Shown: in pieces, positions 1 to 11,100 of the stretch | Layout: the number at the start of each line of letters is the position of its first letter | How positions within the stretch are numbered: the stretch's first letter is position 1 | Source: Chryseobacterium jejuense | GTDB taxonomy: Bacteria > Bacteroidota > Bacteroidia > Flavobacteriales > Weeksellaceae | Direction of reading: 5' to 3' | Length of the DNA: 64,000 nucleotides | NCBI RefSeq assembly: GCF_900100075.1 | Contig: NZ_FNEG01000004.1 | Span: 558,001-622,000, forward strand | Program-made: the position numbers and the translations under genes | Notes under the pieces: generated by a model | Databases searched by the model: none | The model's input: only the letters and a program-made list of their open reading frames with translations | What the model was told of the DNA's origin: nothing

Positions 1-3000
1 ATCCCTGATATTCTGCTTTTTATTTTTAGGTCTGTGTCCTTTCAGACTGTTGAAATTAAAATTATGAATCTGCTGATAAATAAGAGGCACTTCTGTAAGA
101 GGCAGGAAACAGTTGGTCATTGCTTCTTTGATAAAATGTCCTAAACGTAATTCATCCGATTCACCTGGAACAGCTTCAATCACAATTTGTTTAATCAGGT
201 ACTCGCCATTTTTCCACTTTATTTCATCCAATTGCTTAGCATATCCGCTCTGCCCTACTTCCAGTTTAAAATGATCATTGTGATTTTTAATAAAATAATT
301 AATGGCATCAAAGAATATTTTACTGTTCGGAAGTGGCATGGTGAATTTTACAGGACCGTCTGGTGGAAGTGCTTCAAATGTTGTTGCATTTTTATCACAA
401 AGCATATCAAAATCCACAAAATTCATCCATCTGTCATTGAAAAACTCTTCATCATTACCTCCAAGAGCATTAAGACTGTTTTTAATTTCCTTAATCTTCT
501 CCGGTTCATATAGGGAAGCCAGTAATACTGCATTATTTGCTCTGAAAAACTGTACTGAATATGGTTTATGATCATATTCTGTAATAAAGCTATAGGTTGA
601 TTTCCCGAATTTATCCGGCCTTGTTGCATACTGAGAACCTTTTGGCTTTCTTGGTTTCTTAGGTTCTACAATTCTATTGGCAAACATCACGGCAGGAACA
701 CTGAACTTAGATTTGTATTGAATTCCCTGCATATCCACATTGTCGTGATCTACACTTTTAAATCCAAAGATCGAATATCTTACATCTTCATTTTCAGAAG
801 GTAAAACAGCATCCTCTACTAAATTGTTAGCTTCATTCTTATACAGGTACACCCTGTAAGAAGGATAGTAATTAACTTCCAGATCATTTCCAATAACCGG
901 AGCTGTAGGAAGTGCAGGTGGGGCTTTCGGAAATGAAGGCAACGATGGCACGTAAGCAGGGTCATAGTCAAATACAGGTAAATGAGTATTGCTGTCTTCA
1001 TGGAACCTGAAGTTTTCATCATATACATAGACTACAAGATCCTTAGGTTTTCCAATATTTTCTATTTTCACCACTTTAAAAATAGATCTGGATTCTTTAG
1101 GCTTACCAGCATTGTAATTTTCTCTGGTAAATAGCCTAACAATTCCATTCATCCATTCTACAGAGTTCATAGTATCTGAAAACTGTGCATGCTGAGCCAG
1201 CTGGAACCCTGGGAATGTTATTTTATAAACTCCCTGATGGACCATAGGATAAGGAAGTGGATATTTAATGACTTTCTCCTTACTATTCTGATATTTTTCA
1301 ATTTGTTCAAAATGTTTTTCCACTTTGGCTTTTTTCCAGAACCCTCTACTCTTTTCAAGGAATCTCTGAATGGATCCGTCTGATTGCTGTGTATGAATAA
1401 TCTCTCTGTGGATTTTCCAATCATTGGTTCCAATTTTCACTTTCAGTGAGTTTGGATTTTTTGGCCCCCAGGTTGGTGTATTCTGCATATTTTCAGTAGC
1501 GTTGAACAATCCTTCAGTACCGGGACTGAATGCAGGAAGTACAAGACTGCTCTGATCGATGACTGGTGAAGTACCAGAAATAATAGCGGCACTTGGTGCT
1601 TTTTTAAACACTGTAAATTTCAATCCTGAAGGTTTTACTTCAATACCGTTGATGATATAACTTTCACCATCCAATAAGAAAATACCTCCGATAAAATCAT
1701 TGATCGTTGTTCCTGCCGGAATCTCTGATCTTAAAATATGTTCCGGAATTGAAGGCTGCGCAGGATTAGGAGATCCCGCAGGAATAGTTCCTCCTGAACT
1801 TGGAAGAATATAATCTACAGTTTCAATCTCTGCCAAAAGTTGATTACTTGGGTGATGCTGTATATTTGATACTTTCGCAGAAATCTCTTTCATGGTATAA
1901 TTTCTGTAGAAGATCTCCACTTCATCTGCCATTACTTCTTTATCATCCGGAAAAATAGCATTCGGATCCAAATAATAGTCTTCATCCAACGTAGAATCAA
2001 ATGGAATAGGATATACAATTTCATCCTGATAAATATGATGATCAAAGCCTAATCTTACCAATGTTTTATCTGTACCTCCAATTGCACCTCTGCGAATCTG
2101 CTCTCCTTCAGAAGTCAATGTTACAGGATTTTCTTTCTGGATAAGGAAAGCTGTTGTTGCCGTTGGAGGCAATAACCTGTTATTGGGTTTAATTTTGGTA
2201 TCAATTGACAGTTCTTCACCTCCAACCTGTGCTCTTGAGAACCAGTTGATTCCATATCCTTTATAAAAGTAAGTTCCACTTTTATCCTGCTTATGCATAT
2301 ATAATGGAGCATAAGTATTCGGAATCTGAAGAGGCAATGTTTCAAAAGAATTAGCCTGGTCATCTACGTTATAATATTTTGTATCATGGCATAATTCCGG
2401 CTTGATCCAATTAAAATCATCAGTTTTTCCAGGTTCTACCACACGGTATTCAAGACCTGCATATACAGGAACCGTAAATGAAGAGGCATCAAATTTCTGA
2501 GTTGATCCAAAGAAAGCAGGGTTTACTTCAAGTTCAGGAATCTGGTGATTATAAATACTGATGTAACGGTATTTTCCATTATGAGAATATCCCTCTGCAT
2601 TATACAATCCTGCAGACTGTGGATTATCAGAATCCATTCCTTTATTCAGTTTCAACAGTTTTACAGGCAAAGAAAGTCTTTCAATTTCTGTAGAAACAGG
2701 AAGAGACATAGAAAGTAACTGATAGCTTTTATCCTCCGAATTGATATCCAGATTTTTATTGGTATAATATTCTGCGATATAGATATATTCGTTTCCGAAA
2801 ACTTCTTCTTTGATATCAAGATATCCTAATCCCAGCATTCTTGCTACGTGGTAATCCAGGGCAGCAATATTTAAAATATCCAGATTGGAAACCTGCATAT
2901 CCCCTTCCTGAGGTGCATCTGTACTCACCTCAACCACCTGTTGAGAACCTGTAGGTGATAGGTTGATAGAAATGGTTTCATTCCCTTTTGGATTCTGCTG

Positions 3001-5133
3001 ATCATTACTCAGCTCTATATATCTTTGAACTACTGTTTGAATATCTCTGTCTAAAGGACCGGTAGAATCATGTTCCCATTTTTTATGATAATTTTCAGTA
3101 TTTACATAAGCTTTATCATTATATCTTAGCCATGCTCCATGAACAGGGTTCTCGTTAGGTAAAGGGTCTAGCCTTTCCAAAGCTACCTCTCTTTTATCAG
3201 TAAGGGAAAATTCTCCCATCAGCTCCCATGCGTTAGCCTGATTTCTACTGATGATAAAATCTGAATAGAATTCAAATTGAATTTCGGTAATCACACAGTT
3301 AGCAGCTCTGAAACGCAATGTTTTCCCGTTTTCTGCATTGAAATAGGTATGGGCAAGGTCATCAACATAAAGTGCTTTTCTGTATGAAAGCTGCTGCTGA
3401 GAGATGTTATTCGGCCCTTCTACAGAAAGTGCTTCCAAATCCACTCTTGAATTCGACTGCAGCTGATCCGTTTTAAAACTTGCAGCAAAGAAAATATCTG
3501 TTTTACACAAAACCTCAATAATTTCTTCACCATATAACTGCATGAATTTAAGAGGATCAGACATCGGATCTGCAAAAAGTCTTGCCTGTGCGTATTTTAT
3601 TTTATTTTTAAAATAGACATAAAAAATTCTACTGTCATTATTAAACTTATAGACCCACATCTTCTTATTGTCATCAATAAGCTGAGGTATTTGTACAAGC
3701 TCTAAATTGAAGATTTTCCTTTCATAAGGTGCTCTGTATACATTGACAAAGTCACTAGGTTTGTTGAAATTGCTTTTGGTACCTGCCAGTTTTCCTTTAG
3801 GAAGGTGATTTTCTCCTAATTTACCTCCGAATCCCCATCTCAGGTGGATTCCTTTGGTACTGTCCTCTCCTTTGGATCCTGCAGCCTGAAGGTAGAAATT
3901 AGGGGTTTGTAATCCTGAAAATTCATTGAAAGTGATCTCTGTTCCATTGCCACCATTTCCATTACATGCATCTCCATCAGTACGTAAATTGTCTGTAATA
4001 TTAAAATCAAAATCCTTTTTCTGTACATCTACACTGACACAACGATAAGGAGCATTGTTGAGTTTAAGATCTTTTTCTGACAACTGAAATTTATTATTCT
4101 GAGAAGTGTTACAGGTATTAATTGTATTGTCTACAAGTCCTGTAAAACGACCATTATAAAAACCTCTAATTGTCACTTCATTGCCATTAATTTGATCAAT
4201 AATAAGCTCTCTACCATTAGCTTTTTTAACCCAGATTGGATTATAACCAGATACAGGATCTGCATATAGAGAAAAGCTAAAATTTTGCCCATTATCTACG
4301 CTAGCATAGAAAAAGTCTTTTCCAAAGGTAAATGTTGCCCATTTGCCTTCCCAGGCTCCATATAAAAACACATTCTTATTAGCTGATACCAATACAGGAA
4401 TATTATTAACTCTCCCTGACATATATACCTCATATGAAATCTTAGCTCGTCTGCAATAAATTCCATTCAGTACGATAGGTGTTCCGCCTGTTGAAACATA
4501 TACAGCAGTATCCACTGGGGTATTCACCTGTCCGGATAAACGTATTCCACGTTTCACTCCATCGGTAGTTTCTTCATTTGCGCTGATAAAAACCAGCTCA
4601 CTGTAAGTACTAATCCCAGTAACGTCCAGGGTTGCCCCTGAGTTACTGTTATTAATAATATCTGTTCTTGACTCTATATCTCCATCCCAACCTAATAAAA
4701 GAGTTCCACAGATCCCTGTTTCTATATCTTTAAAAGTTAGATAAACCATTGAATCGACAAATACTGCAGCATACATACGGCTATCATCGGTTTTGATGGA
4801 TGGAAAGCTTTTACACCATAATATTTCTCCATTTCCTTTGATTCTCATCACAACTGGAGTTGTGTAGGAAGTTAGTCCTATCACAGCAAAATCACCATCT
4901 TTGAAAGGCAGTACTTTGTGAAAAGTAGTACGTGCTGCCTGAATAGGTTGAAAGGTTTTACTCCATTGTACATTACCAATTTTATCAAGAACTGTAATCA
5001 ACCCGGATACGTTTCCTGATACATTTCCTGATGTATTTATGGCTCCTACCTGCATTACATATCCCTGGTTATTCGCAGAAGAGTTAACTACTGCACTAGA
5101 ACCTGAATAATTATAATTTTTAAAAAAACTCAT
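1..5133 (-). CDS. Giant protein, beta-propeller-like N terminus, 3' end outside window
   Basis: Translating from the ATG at 5133 gives 1711 codons without a stop to the left edge, so the C terminus is missing. There is no signal peptide or membrane segment. Two blade-like motifs (GNVQWSKTF near residue 51-58, NGEILWCKSF near 99-108) resemble the W-x-K-T/S-F blades of flavobacterial beta-propeller repeats. A GIHLRWGF motif lies near residue 430; from memory, similar GIHLRW motifs occur in large uncharacterised bacterial proteins. The remainder is beta-rich, with a Pro-rich linker near residues 1395-1420. The start is 11 bp after the stop of the 2305-aa gene, so the two are probably cotranscribed. 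No enzymatic motif was recognised. A structural, adhesive or secreted-complex component is inference. The open frame is certain; the function is unknown. Confidence 0.85.
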   Translation of the reverse strand, partial: MSFFKNYNYSGSSAVVNSSANNQGYVMQVGAINTSGNVSGNVSGLITVLDKIGNVQWSKTFQPIQAARTTFHKVLPFKDGDFAVIGLTSYTTPVVMRIKGNGEILWCKSFPSIKTDDSRMYAAVFVDSMVYLTFKDIETGICGTLLLGWDGDIESRTDIINNSNSGATLDVTGISTYSELVFISANEETTDGVKRGIRLSGQVNTPVDTAVYVSTGGTPIVLNGIYCRRAKISYEVYMSGRVNNIPVLVSANKNVFLYGAWEGKWATFTFGKDFFYASVDNGQNFSFSLYADPVSGYNPIWVKKANGRELIIDQINGNEVTIRGFYNGRFTGLVDNTINTCNTSQNNKFQLSEKDLKLNNAPYRCVSVDVQKKDFDFNITDNLRTDGDACNGNGGNGTEITFNEFSGLQTPNFYLQAAGSKGEDSTKGIHLRWGFGGKLGENHLPKGKLAGTKSNFNKPSDFVNVYRAPYERKIFNLELVQIPQLIDDNKKMWVYKFNNDSRIFYVYFKNKIKYAQARLFADPMSDPLKFMQLYGEEIIEVLCKTDIFFAASFKTDQLQSNSRVDLEALSVEGPNNISQQQLSYRKALYVDDLAHTYFNAENGKTLRFRAANCVITEIQFEFYSDFIISRNQANAWELMGEFSLTDKREVALERLDPLPNENPVHGAWLRYNDKAYVNTENYHKKWEHDSTGPLDRDIQTVVQRYIELSNDQQNPKGNETISINLSPTGSQQVVEVSTDAPQEGDMQVSNLDILNIAALDYHVARMLGLGYLDIKEEVFGNEYIYIAEYYTNKNLDINSEDKSYQLLSMSLPVSTEIERLSLPVKLLKLNKGMDSDNPQSAGLYNAEGYSHNGKYRYISIYNHQIPELEVNPAFFGSTQKFDASSFTVPVYAGLEYRVVEPGKTDDFNWIKPELCHDTKYYNVDDQANSFETLPLQIPNTYAPLYMHKQDKSGTYFYKGYGINWFSRAQVGGEELSIDTKIKPNNRLLPPTATTAFLIQKENPVTLTSEGEQIRRGAIGGTDKTLVRLGFDHHIYQDEIVYPIPFDSTLDEDYYLDPNAIFPDDKEVMADEVEIFYRNYTMKEISAKVSNIQHHPSNQLLAEIETVDYILPSSGGTIPAGSPNPAQPSIPEHILRSEIPAGTTINDFIGGIFLLDGESYIINGIEVKPSGLKFTVFKKAPSAAIISGTSPVIDQSSLVLPAFSPGTEGLFNATENMQNTPTWGPKNPNSLKVKIGTNDWKIHREIIHTQQSDGSIQRFLEKSRGFWKKAKVEKHFEQIEKYQNSKEKVIKYPLPYPMVHQGVYKITFPGFQLAQHAQFSDTMNSVEWMNGIVRLFTRENYNAGKPKESRSIFKVVKIENIGKPKDLVVYVYDENFRFHEDSNTHLPVFDYDPAYVPSLPSFPKAPPALPTAPVIGNDLEVNYYPSYRVYLYKNEANNLVEDAVLPSENEDVRYSIFGFKSVDHDNVDMQGIQYKSKFSVPAVMFANRIVEPKKPRKPKGSQYATRPDKFGKSTYSFITEYDHKPYSVQFFRANNAVLLASLYEPEKIKEIKNSLNALGGNDEEFFNDRWMNFVDFDMLCDKNATTFEALPPDGPVKFTMPLPNSKIFFDAINYFIKNHNDHFKLEVGQSGYAKQLDEIKWKNGEYLIKQIVIEAVPGESDELRLGHFIKEAMTNCFLPLTEVPLIYQQIHNFNFNSLKGHRPKNKKQNIRD

Positions 5134-5144
5134 TTTAGATTTAA

Positions 5145-8100
5145 TTAATTGTTTAGTTTTAATTCGTTGATTGTCACTCTGCTTTCCGTAACTTCAGTAT
5201 AAGCTGATCCATCCCATGATTTATACATGAACTGCAGTTTTAATTTCTGATCCTGGATCTTATTGCTTTTATGCACCACTAAAATCTGAGAATAATCTTT
5301 CGCATAGATGAGCTGGAAGTTATCATTATGCTTGTTTAAGGCATTAAGAACCTTAAGACATTCCTTCATATCATCCAGTGGAATTCTCGGATCATTAAAT
5401 GGTTCCGGGTTTCTTATCAGTAAAGCGACCACATCATTATTGGAATTCACTATTTTGACAAATTCTGTATGGGTAGGAGGATTTAATGGTTTTAGTCCCA
5501 TAACTCCTTCAAAAGCACGGTCAAACGGCTCTGAATAGGTATTAGATAATGCTTTTAAATTTGGATTTTCAGCACCTTCTGAAGCTAAAATATAGAGATC
5601 ATTAAGCTGTTGTTGTTTAAGATCTGCTTTCACTTCATATATAGCCTCTTTCTGTCCTATCACTACGTTTTTATCATCGTATTCTTTCAGTTGATAACTT
5701 TCTACCTGCTCTTTAAAGTCCCTGTATCTTGAAGTTCTGAATACAAACTCATGGATCTTCTGGTTCTCTTCGTATACTTTTTCCGGATCTTCCGTTGTAG
5801 GGGCAGGCTGCGTCTTATACTTCCCGTCTCCATCATCATCAAAGGCATTGAAAACCATCGCTGTGTATAATTTTTCCGGATGCAGATCTGTAAGCTCTAC
5901 TGAATACTTATATGATTTTGGCTTAACAGGTTTTCCCAGATCAATGCTACAAGCTATACCAGAGTTCCCTTGGTTAACATGATTCACATAGTTCAGCATC
6001 TGCTGAATACCCAACGGTAGATTTGGATCATTTTCACTCCAGTCTGGTATCACTCCTGGTACAGTTTCATTTTTCTTCCAGTCTTCAGGTAGAGGATATG
6101 GAATACTCACATTCGTTATAGGATCTTTGATCACCATATTGATGCTTCCCATAATTCCCTTCACTCCCATTTCTGGATGTTCAGACCAGTTCTTAAGCAT
6201 ATTATAGATATAAGGCTTGGTGAAGAAGAATTCTATTTTACATTGCTTATGACCATAGAATAATGGTTTTGACATTAAAAGATCTCCGTCTACATTAGGA
6301 TATGATTTTTTTAGATCGATATATGATTTTAGAGAAGTAATAGGGTATTCATCTATATTTTTCTTTTTATTTGTCAGATTTCCATCAGCATCTTTAAGTT
6401 TTTCAATGTATTTGTCATTTTTCTTCTCAAAGTGTCCAATAGGTCCAGCTGTTTTAAAGGCAAAATAATAATCAATGATATGTGGTGTATCCCCGTTTAC
6501 ATTATCTTTCAGTTTAAGATTGATATAGTATACACTGTTTGGTCTCCAGACTGGCTGTACCACCTTACTCATTGCTTCCTGCATCAATTGCATATCAGCC
6601 TGTACAGCAGGTTGTGATGGGATGGTCTGCTGGTATTCATGCTCTTCCGCTGTAATCCATTTCACTTTGTGGAATAAAGTATAACAATTCGTCACTGTAT
6701 TTCCAGGATCATTATTGTCATCTGTGCAACCACAATTCCCAAGATTAAAGATGATATCACTGATTTTTTTAGTCAGCATCAATGCTTCTGACATTGTAGC
6801 ACCAGTTGTATTCAAATGCATCTTCAATTTTTCTAAGAGATTTTTTAATTCCGGATTATTCTCAATCAAACCATAATCGATATTTGCACTATCAAAATCA
6901 TAGATATTTTTGATAAAGACATCAAAACATTTTCGATTGCTACGTAGCTCTGATACATCGTCACCTCCATAATTCTGAATACAAGTATTCAGTTGTTTCA
7001 TAAGATTGGTAAGGAAATTACACAGTCTCGTATCTTTTACACATGACTCTTCCTTTGGAACACACCCACAATCAGGAGTAAATTTCAGGTTAAGAGGTTT
7101 CTGAGTCGTTCTACTCACTTTAATGATCACTGCTTTAGTAGTATCTTCTTTCGGATAATCACTTGAGTAGCAAATATCAATACCATCTGCTTTATCTGTA
7201 ATTTTTGTAATAATACTATTATGCTTAATTACCTGAGAACTAAACCTGGCAGGTAAAAATAAGAAGATTACAGAATGGGTATTGAAGTCCACAAATGGCG
7301 GAGTATCTCCTCCTGTTATCATTTTATATGGAACTTCATAATCTGCCCATTTAGTTGCTACCTTAGACATGTTAAAGTTCACTACTCCATTTCCGAATCC
7401 GTTATAGTTATTTTGCACATGCATTACGTTAAAATCAAGCTCTTTACACTCAGAAATAGTACAGCCTCCTGCTTTCAGTTTTACCAATATCTCAAGAAGT
7501 CTATCATATTCCCTCTGTTCTTCCTCAGAAAGAATAATGCGGGTTACTTCACCCGTTGTATTGGCGATTGCATTGGCCCAAATCTGATCTATCTGTGCGT
7601 TGATATCATCGATCTCCTGCTGGTTGACATTATATGGTATAATTTCAATCTTGCTTACATACTGACCTCCATAATTAACTGAATTATAAGCAAGCTCTGA
7701 TCCCAATTCTGCTTTAGTCTTGGTTACTTCTGCAATCAAAGCATAATTCTGATAAACCGCATTAGAGAATACATCTTTATAATATCTGATGGTCACCTTA
7801 CTTGCCATAGTAGAAAGTAATAACCTTACTTCTGCAGAAGATTCCGGAAGCAGAACAACCATTGTATTTCCATTGGTCATCTTCAACGACTTCGGCTCAT
7901 TATGTGGATTGGATGCATTGGAAACCACCATATAGTCTGTATCATCTGATACTGTTCCCAAGAGGTTGTAATACGCTCCATTAATTAAGTTATACGGAGC
8001 TCCTGCCGGTTGGTTATAAACCGTTCCTACAGTTTTGTCCAACACATTAGACTCATGCCATACCTTTTCTGTTTTCGTACAGAATAGAGAAGAAGCTGTA

Positions 8101-11100
8101 ATTCCGTATTGCTCAGGAATAAACCATCCCGGCTGTGCAGAATCTAAGAATGAGAATGGTGTAGACGCCAAAATTCTGATGGTATCATACTTTCCATTTA
8201 TTTTCTGCCAGAATCCTAATTTAAATTTATCAATATTACCGATATTGTTTGCCTCAGTGTCAGTTAATACTGCTCGGTAAGGATTATATTTGTTCCATGC
8301 AGTTCCCTGTTTATTAAGAATTTTAATCTCTACATCTTCAAGGGAATACTGATGTTTCACCTGTCGAAGTACGTGACCTCCCGGCTGCGTTTTATGAGGT
8401 GGGATCAAATCTGTATATTCAGTGGCTCCGCTGGTATGTCCTCCAATTTTCTCACCTGCAGCTGCAGTTGGAATAAGCCCTTTTTCAATTTTAATATCGA
8501 TATAGGTATCCAATGGAATTGTAGGCAGTTTTTCGTGATCTTTAATTGCTGGCAATGGAACATTATTAACCTGTACCACAGGAAGATCAAAGGTTTCATT
8601 GGTCAACATATGAACTCCTTTCACCGCATTTTTCAGTCGTTCTACTTTAGGGTAATCAATATGTGGCGGATCTGATTCATGCGTAAGAGGAGGAACTGCG
8701 CTTGTATCTACATCAGGATTTTTCTCCCATTTGATGCTTAAATTAACTTTAAACTTAATTTTAAAGATCCCCAACCTGACTTTGAGTTCTAATTTAAGTT
8801 GTGCCAAAATCAGGAACGGTAATATAAGTTCTACTCTGAAATAAATAGAGACAAATAATGACACACTTACAATGAAAAGATTGATCTCTGCTCCCCCTTC
8901 CACGTAAATATATCCTCCTACCTGAGGTCTTTCAAAACTGATGTGAGCCCCCACTTCAATAGCGGCGTAAACTTTTACAATGATCAGATTCAGGTTAAAG
9001 TCTACCCTTGCTCCGGCTTCAATTCCTTTGGCGGCAATCATCAGATAAGATTCTGCCCGGATATTCACCGAGTCTTTAAACAGACTGGCTCTGATTGGTT
9101 TCTCTCTTGTTCCGAAATTGACATACCATGGTTTTTGGTTTTTAAAGAAGAAGCCCATCTGAACTTCAGCCTTAATGTCAATAAATGAACCGTTATTTTT
9201 GTTGAGCTGGAAGTTACCCCCTGCTCCAATTTCCAGTGAATTGTCACCTACAATTACGTATGCATAGAATGGCGGAACTTTAGGGTCATCTTCAGTCAGT
9301 CCAAGACGTTCACTGATGATCGTTAATCCGGCATCAATCGCGAACATACTCGGTACTGAAAGCAATACCATTGCACGCAATGAGGCAAGACGACCATCTA
9401 AGGTTGCCAGGGAAGCTCCTGCTCCAAAAGAGAATGGTGCGCTATACTCCTGCGTATGCTGAGGTCCGATAAATTTATCCGTATTGATTCCTCGCTGCGG
9501 ATGTACATAATAGTCGTACCAGCTATTATTTTCGGTCATTCCGATGGCCTTTTTATGGGCAATATATCGGTATCCGATAAGTCCACGGAACCCAAAAATA
9601 CCAAATGAACCTAATGGAATAACAAATGGCAATTCAACGCTTGCATCTACCAGGAAACCCGGATATTTAGGGTCAAAAGCCATTTCTGCAGAACCGGAAA
9701 TATTCATTTTCGGCAGCTGAAGAGAAACTTTCCCTCTATATTCTGTAGATACCCCTGGCTCTGGGATGGTAAGAGCTCCTTTGATAATGGCTACTGCAGA
9801 CGTTGCACTGGCCGTTCCCGGAATGACAAGATCCACTTCAAGGGTTGAGATATGGAAATAAGAATCTTTATAATCTCCTTCACTTCCTCCGTATTTCGCA
9901 ACCATTTCATCATTATCAGCTGTATAATAATATTTAACGCCATTTCCTCTTACATCAAGGCCTAATGGGTTGATATTGATCCCGCCATCAAATCCGATAT
10001 AATTGTAGGTACGCATTTTATCTTTATACATACGCTGTACGGTTCCCATATGGATGGCTGTAACTGCCATACGTACCGGTCCTAAGTTCAGATGAAGGTT
10101 GGTTGGAATAATAGAACTTCCACCGGCGATTTCAAATTTACCATTAGCATAGTAACGGATAGCAGGTAAATCAATTCCTTCTTTTCCTAACAGCCTTTCT
10201 CCAAATGTGTCTTCAGGGAAAGTAATTTTGGTATCTGCTTCAATATAGAAGTTGTCATTTTTCTTCCCAATTTCTACTCTTTGCAGATTAAATGTAAGGA
10301 TATCGAAAAGATTCATTGGCAGACCGAAAGGCAGGATAGCAGCAGAAAGTTTGAAATTTTCTTTGCTTTCCCATTCTCCAACGACATCAATGATCATGTC
10401 CTGACCATTATAACCTTTGAATTTTTTGATTTTCAGTCCAGCATGTAATGAAGAACGCACCACTTGCCCCTGGTGGAAATCAATATCAAATTTACTGAAT
10501 CCTAATTCCCATGATTTGTCGGTATCTTTTCCAAGGTTAAACCATAAGGTACGGTTATCATTATCAAGACTATCCATAGACAGACTTGCCAGGAATTTAT
10601 AATAGTCTTCTTCTTTCTGGAATTCTCTATAATCTCCTGCAACGGTTCTTAATCCCATTGGATAAACAAACTTAAGTTCAGAAGGCGATGCCAAACCGTT
10701 CATGAAATTCTTCAATTCATCCATGCTATGAATAGCTGTTTCATTAGAACTGCTCATGGATTTCACTTTCAGATTAGTATAATCAAGTGTAAAAAACTTA
10801 CTGAAATAATCAACAACTGTTGTCTCGGTTCCTTCAGTTTTAACGGCGTAAGTAGGTCTAATGGCAATATTCCCTGAAAGTCCTCCGGTTCCGATCAGCA
10901 TATGATTGGCTGAGATACCGATGGTCTGCTGTTTATTCCCTTCAGGATTTTTCTTTTTAAACCATTTTTTCGGAAGGAAAATCTCGGTGTATTCCATATA
11001 CACCCCCATAAATTCCTTGGGTCTTCCGTCTGCATCAGCTTCAGCAATATTTTCCGTTCTGCTGAGGTCAATTTTCAGGTTGTGAATATCAATCACAAAA

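Noticed and set aside
302-571. Short ORFs on both strands in 1-5 kb
   Set aside because: They are shadows of the long minus-strand frame that is open from 5133 to the window edge.
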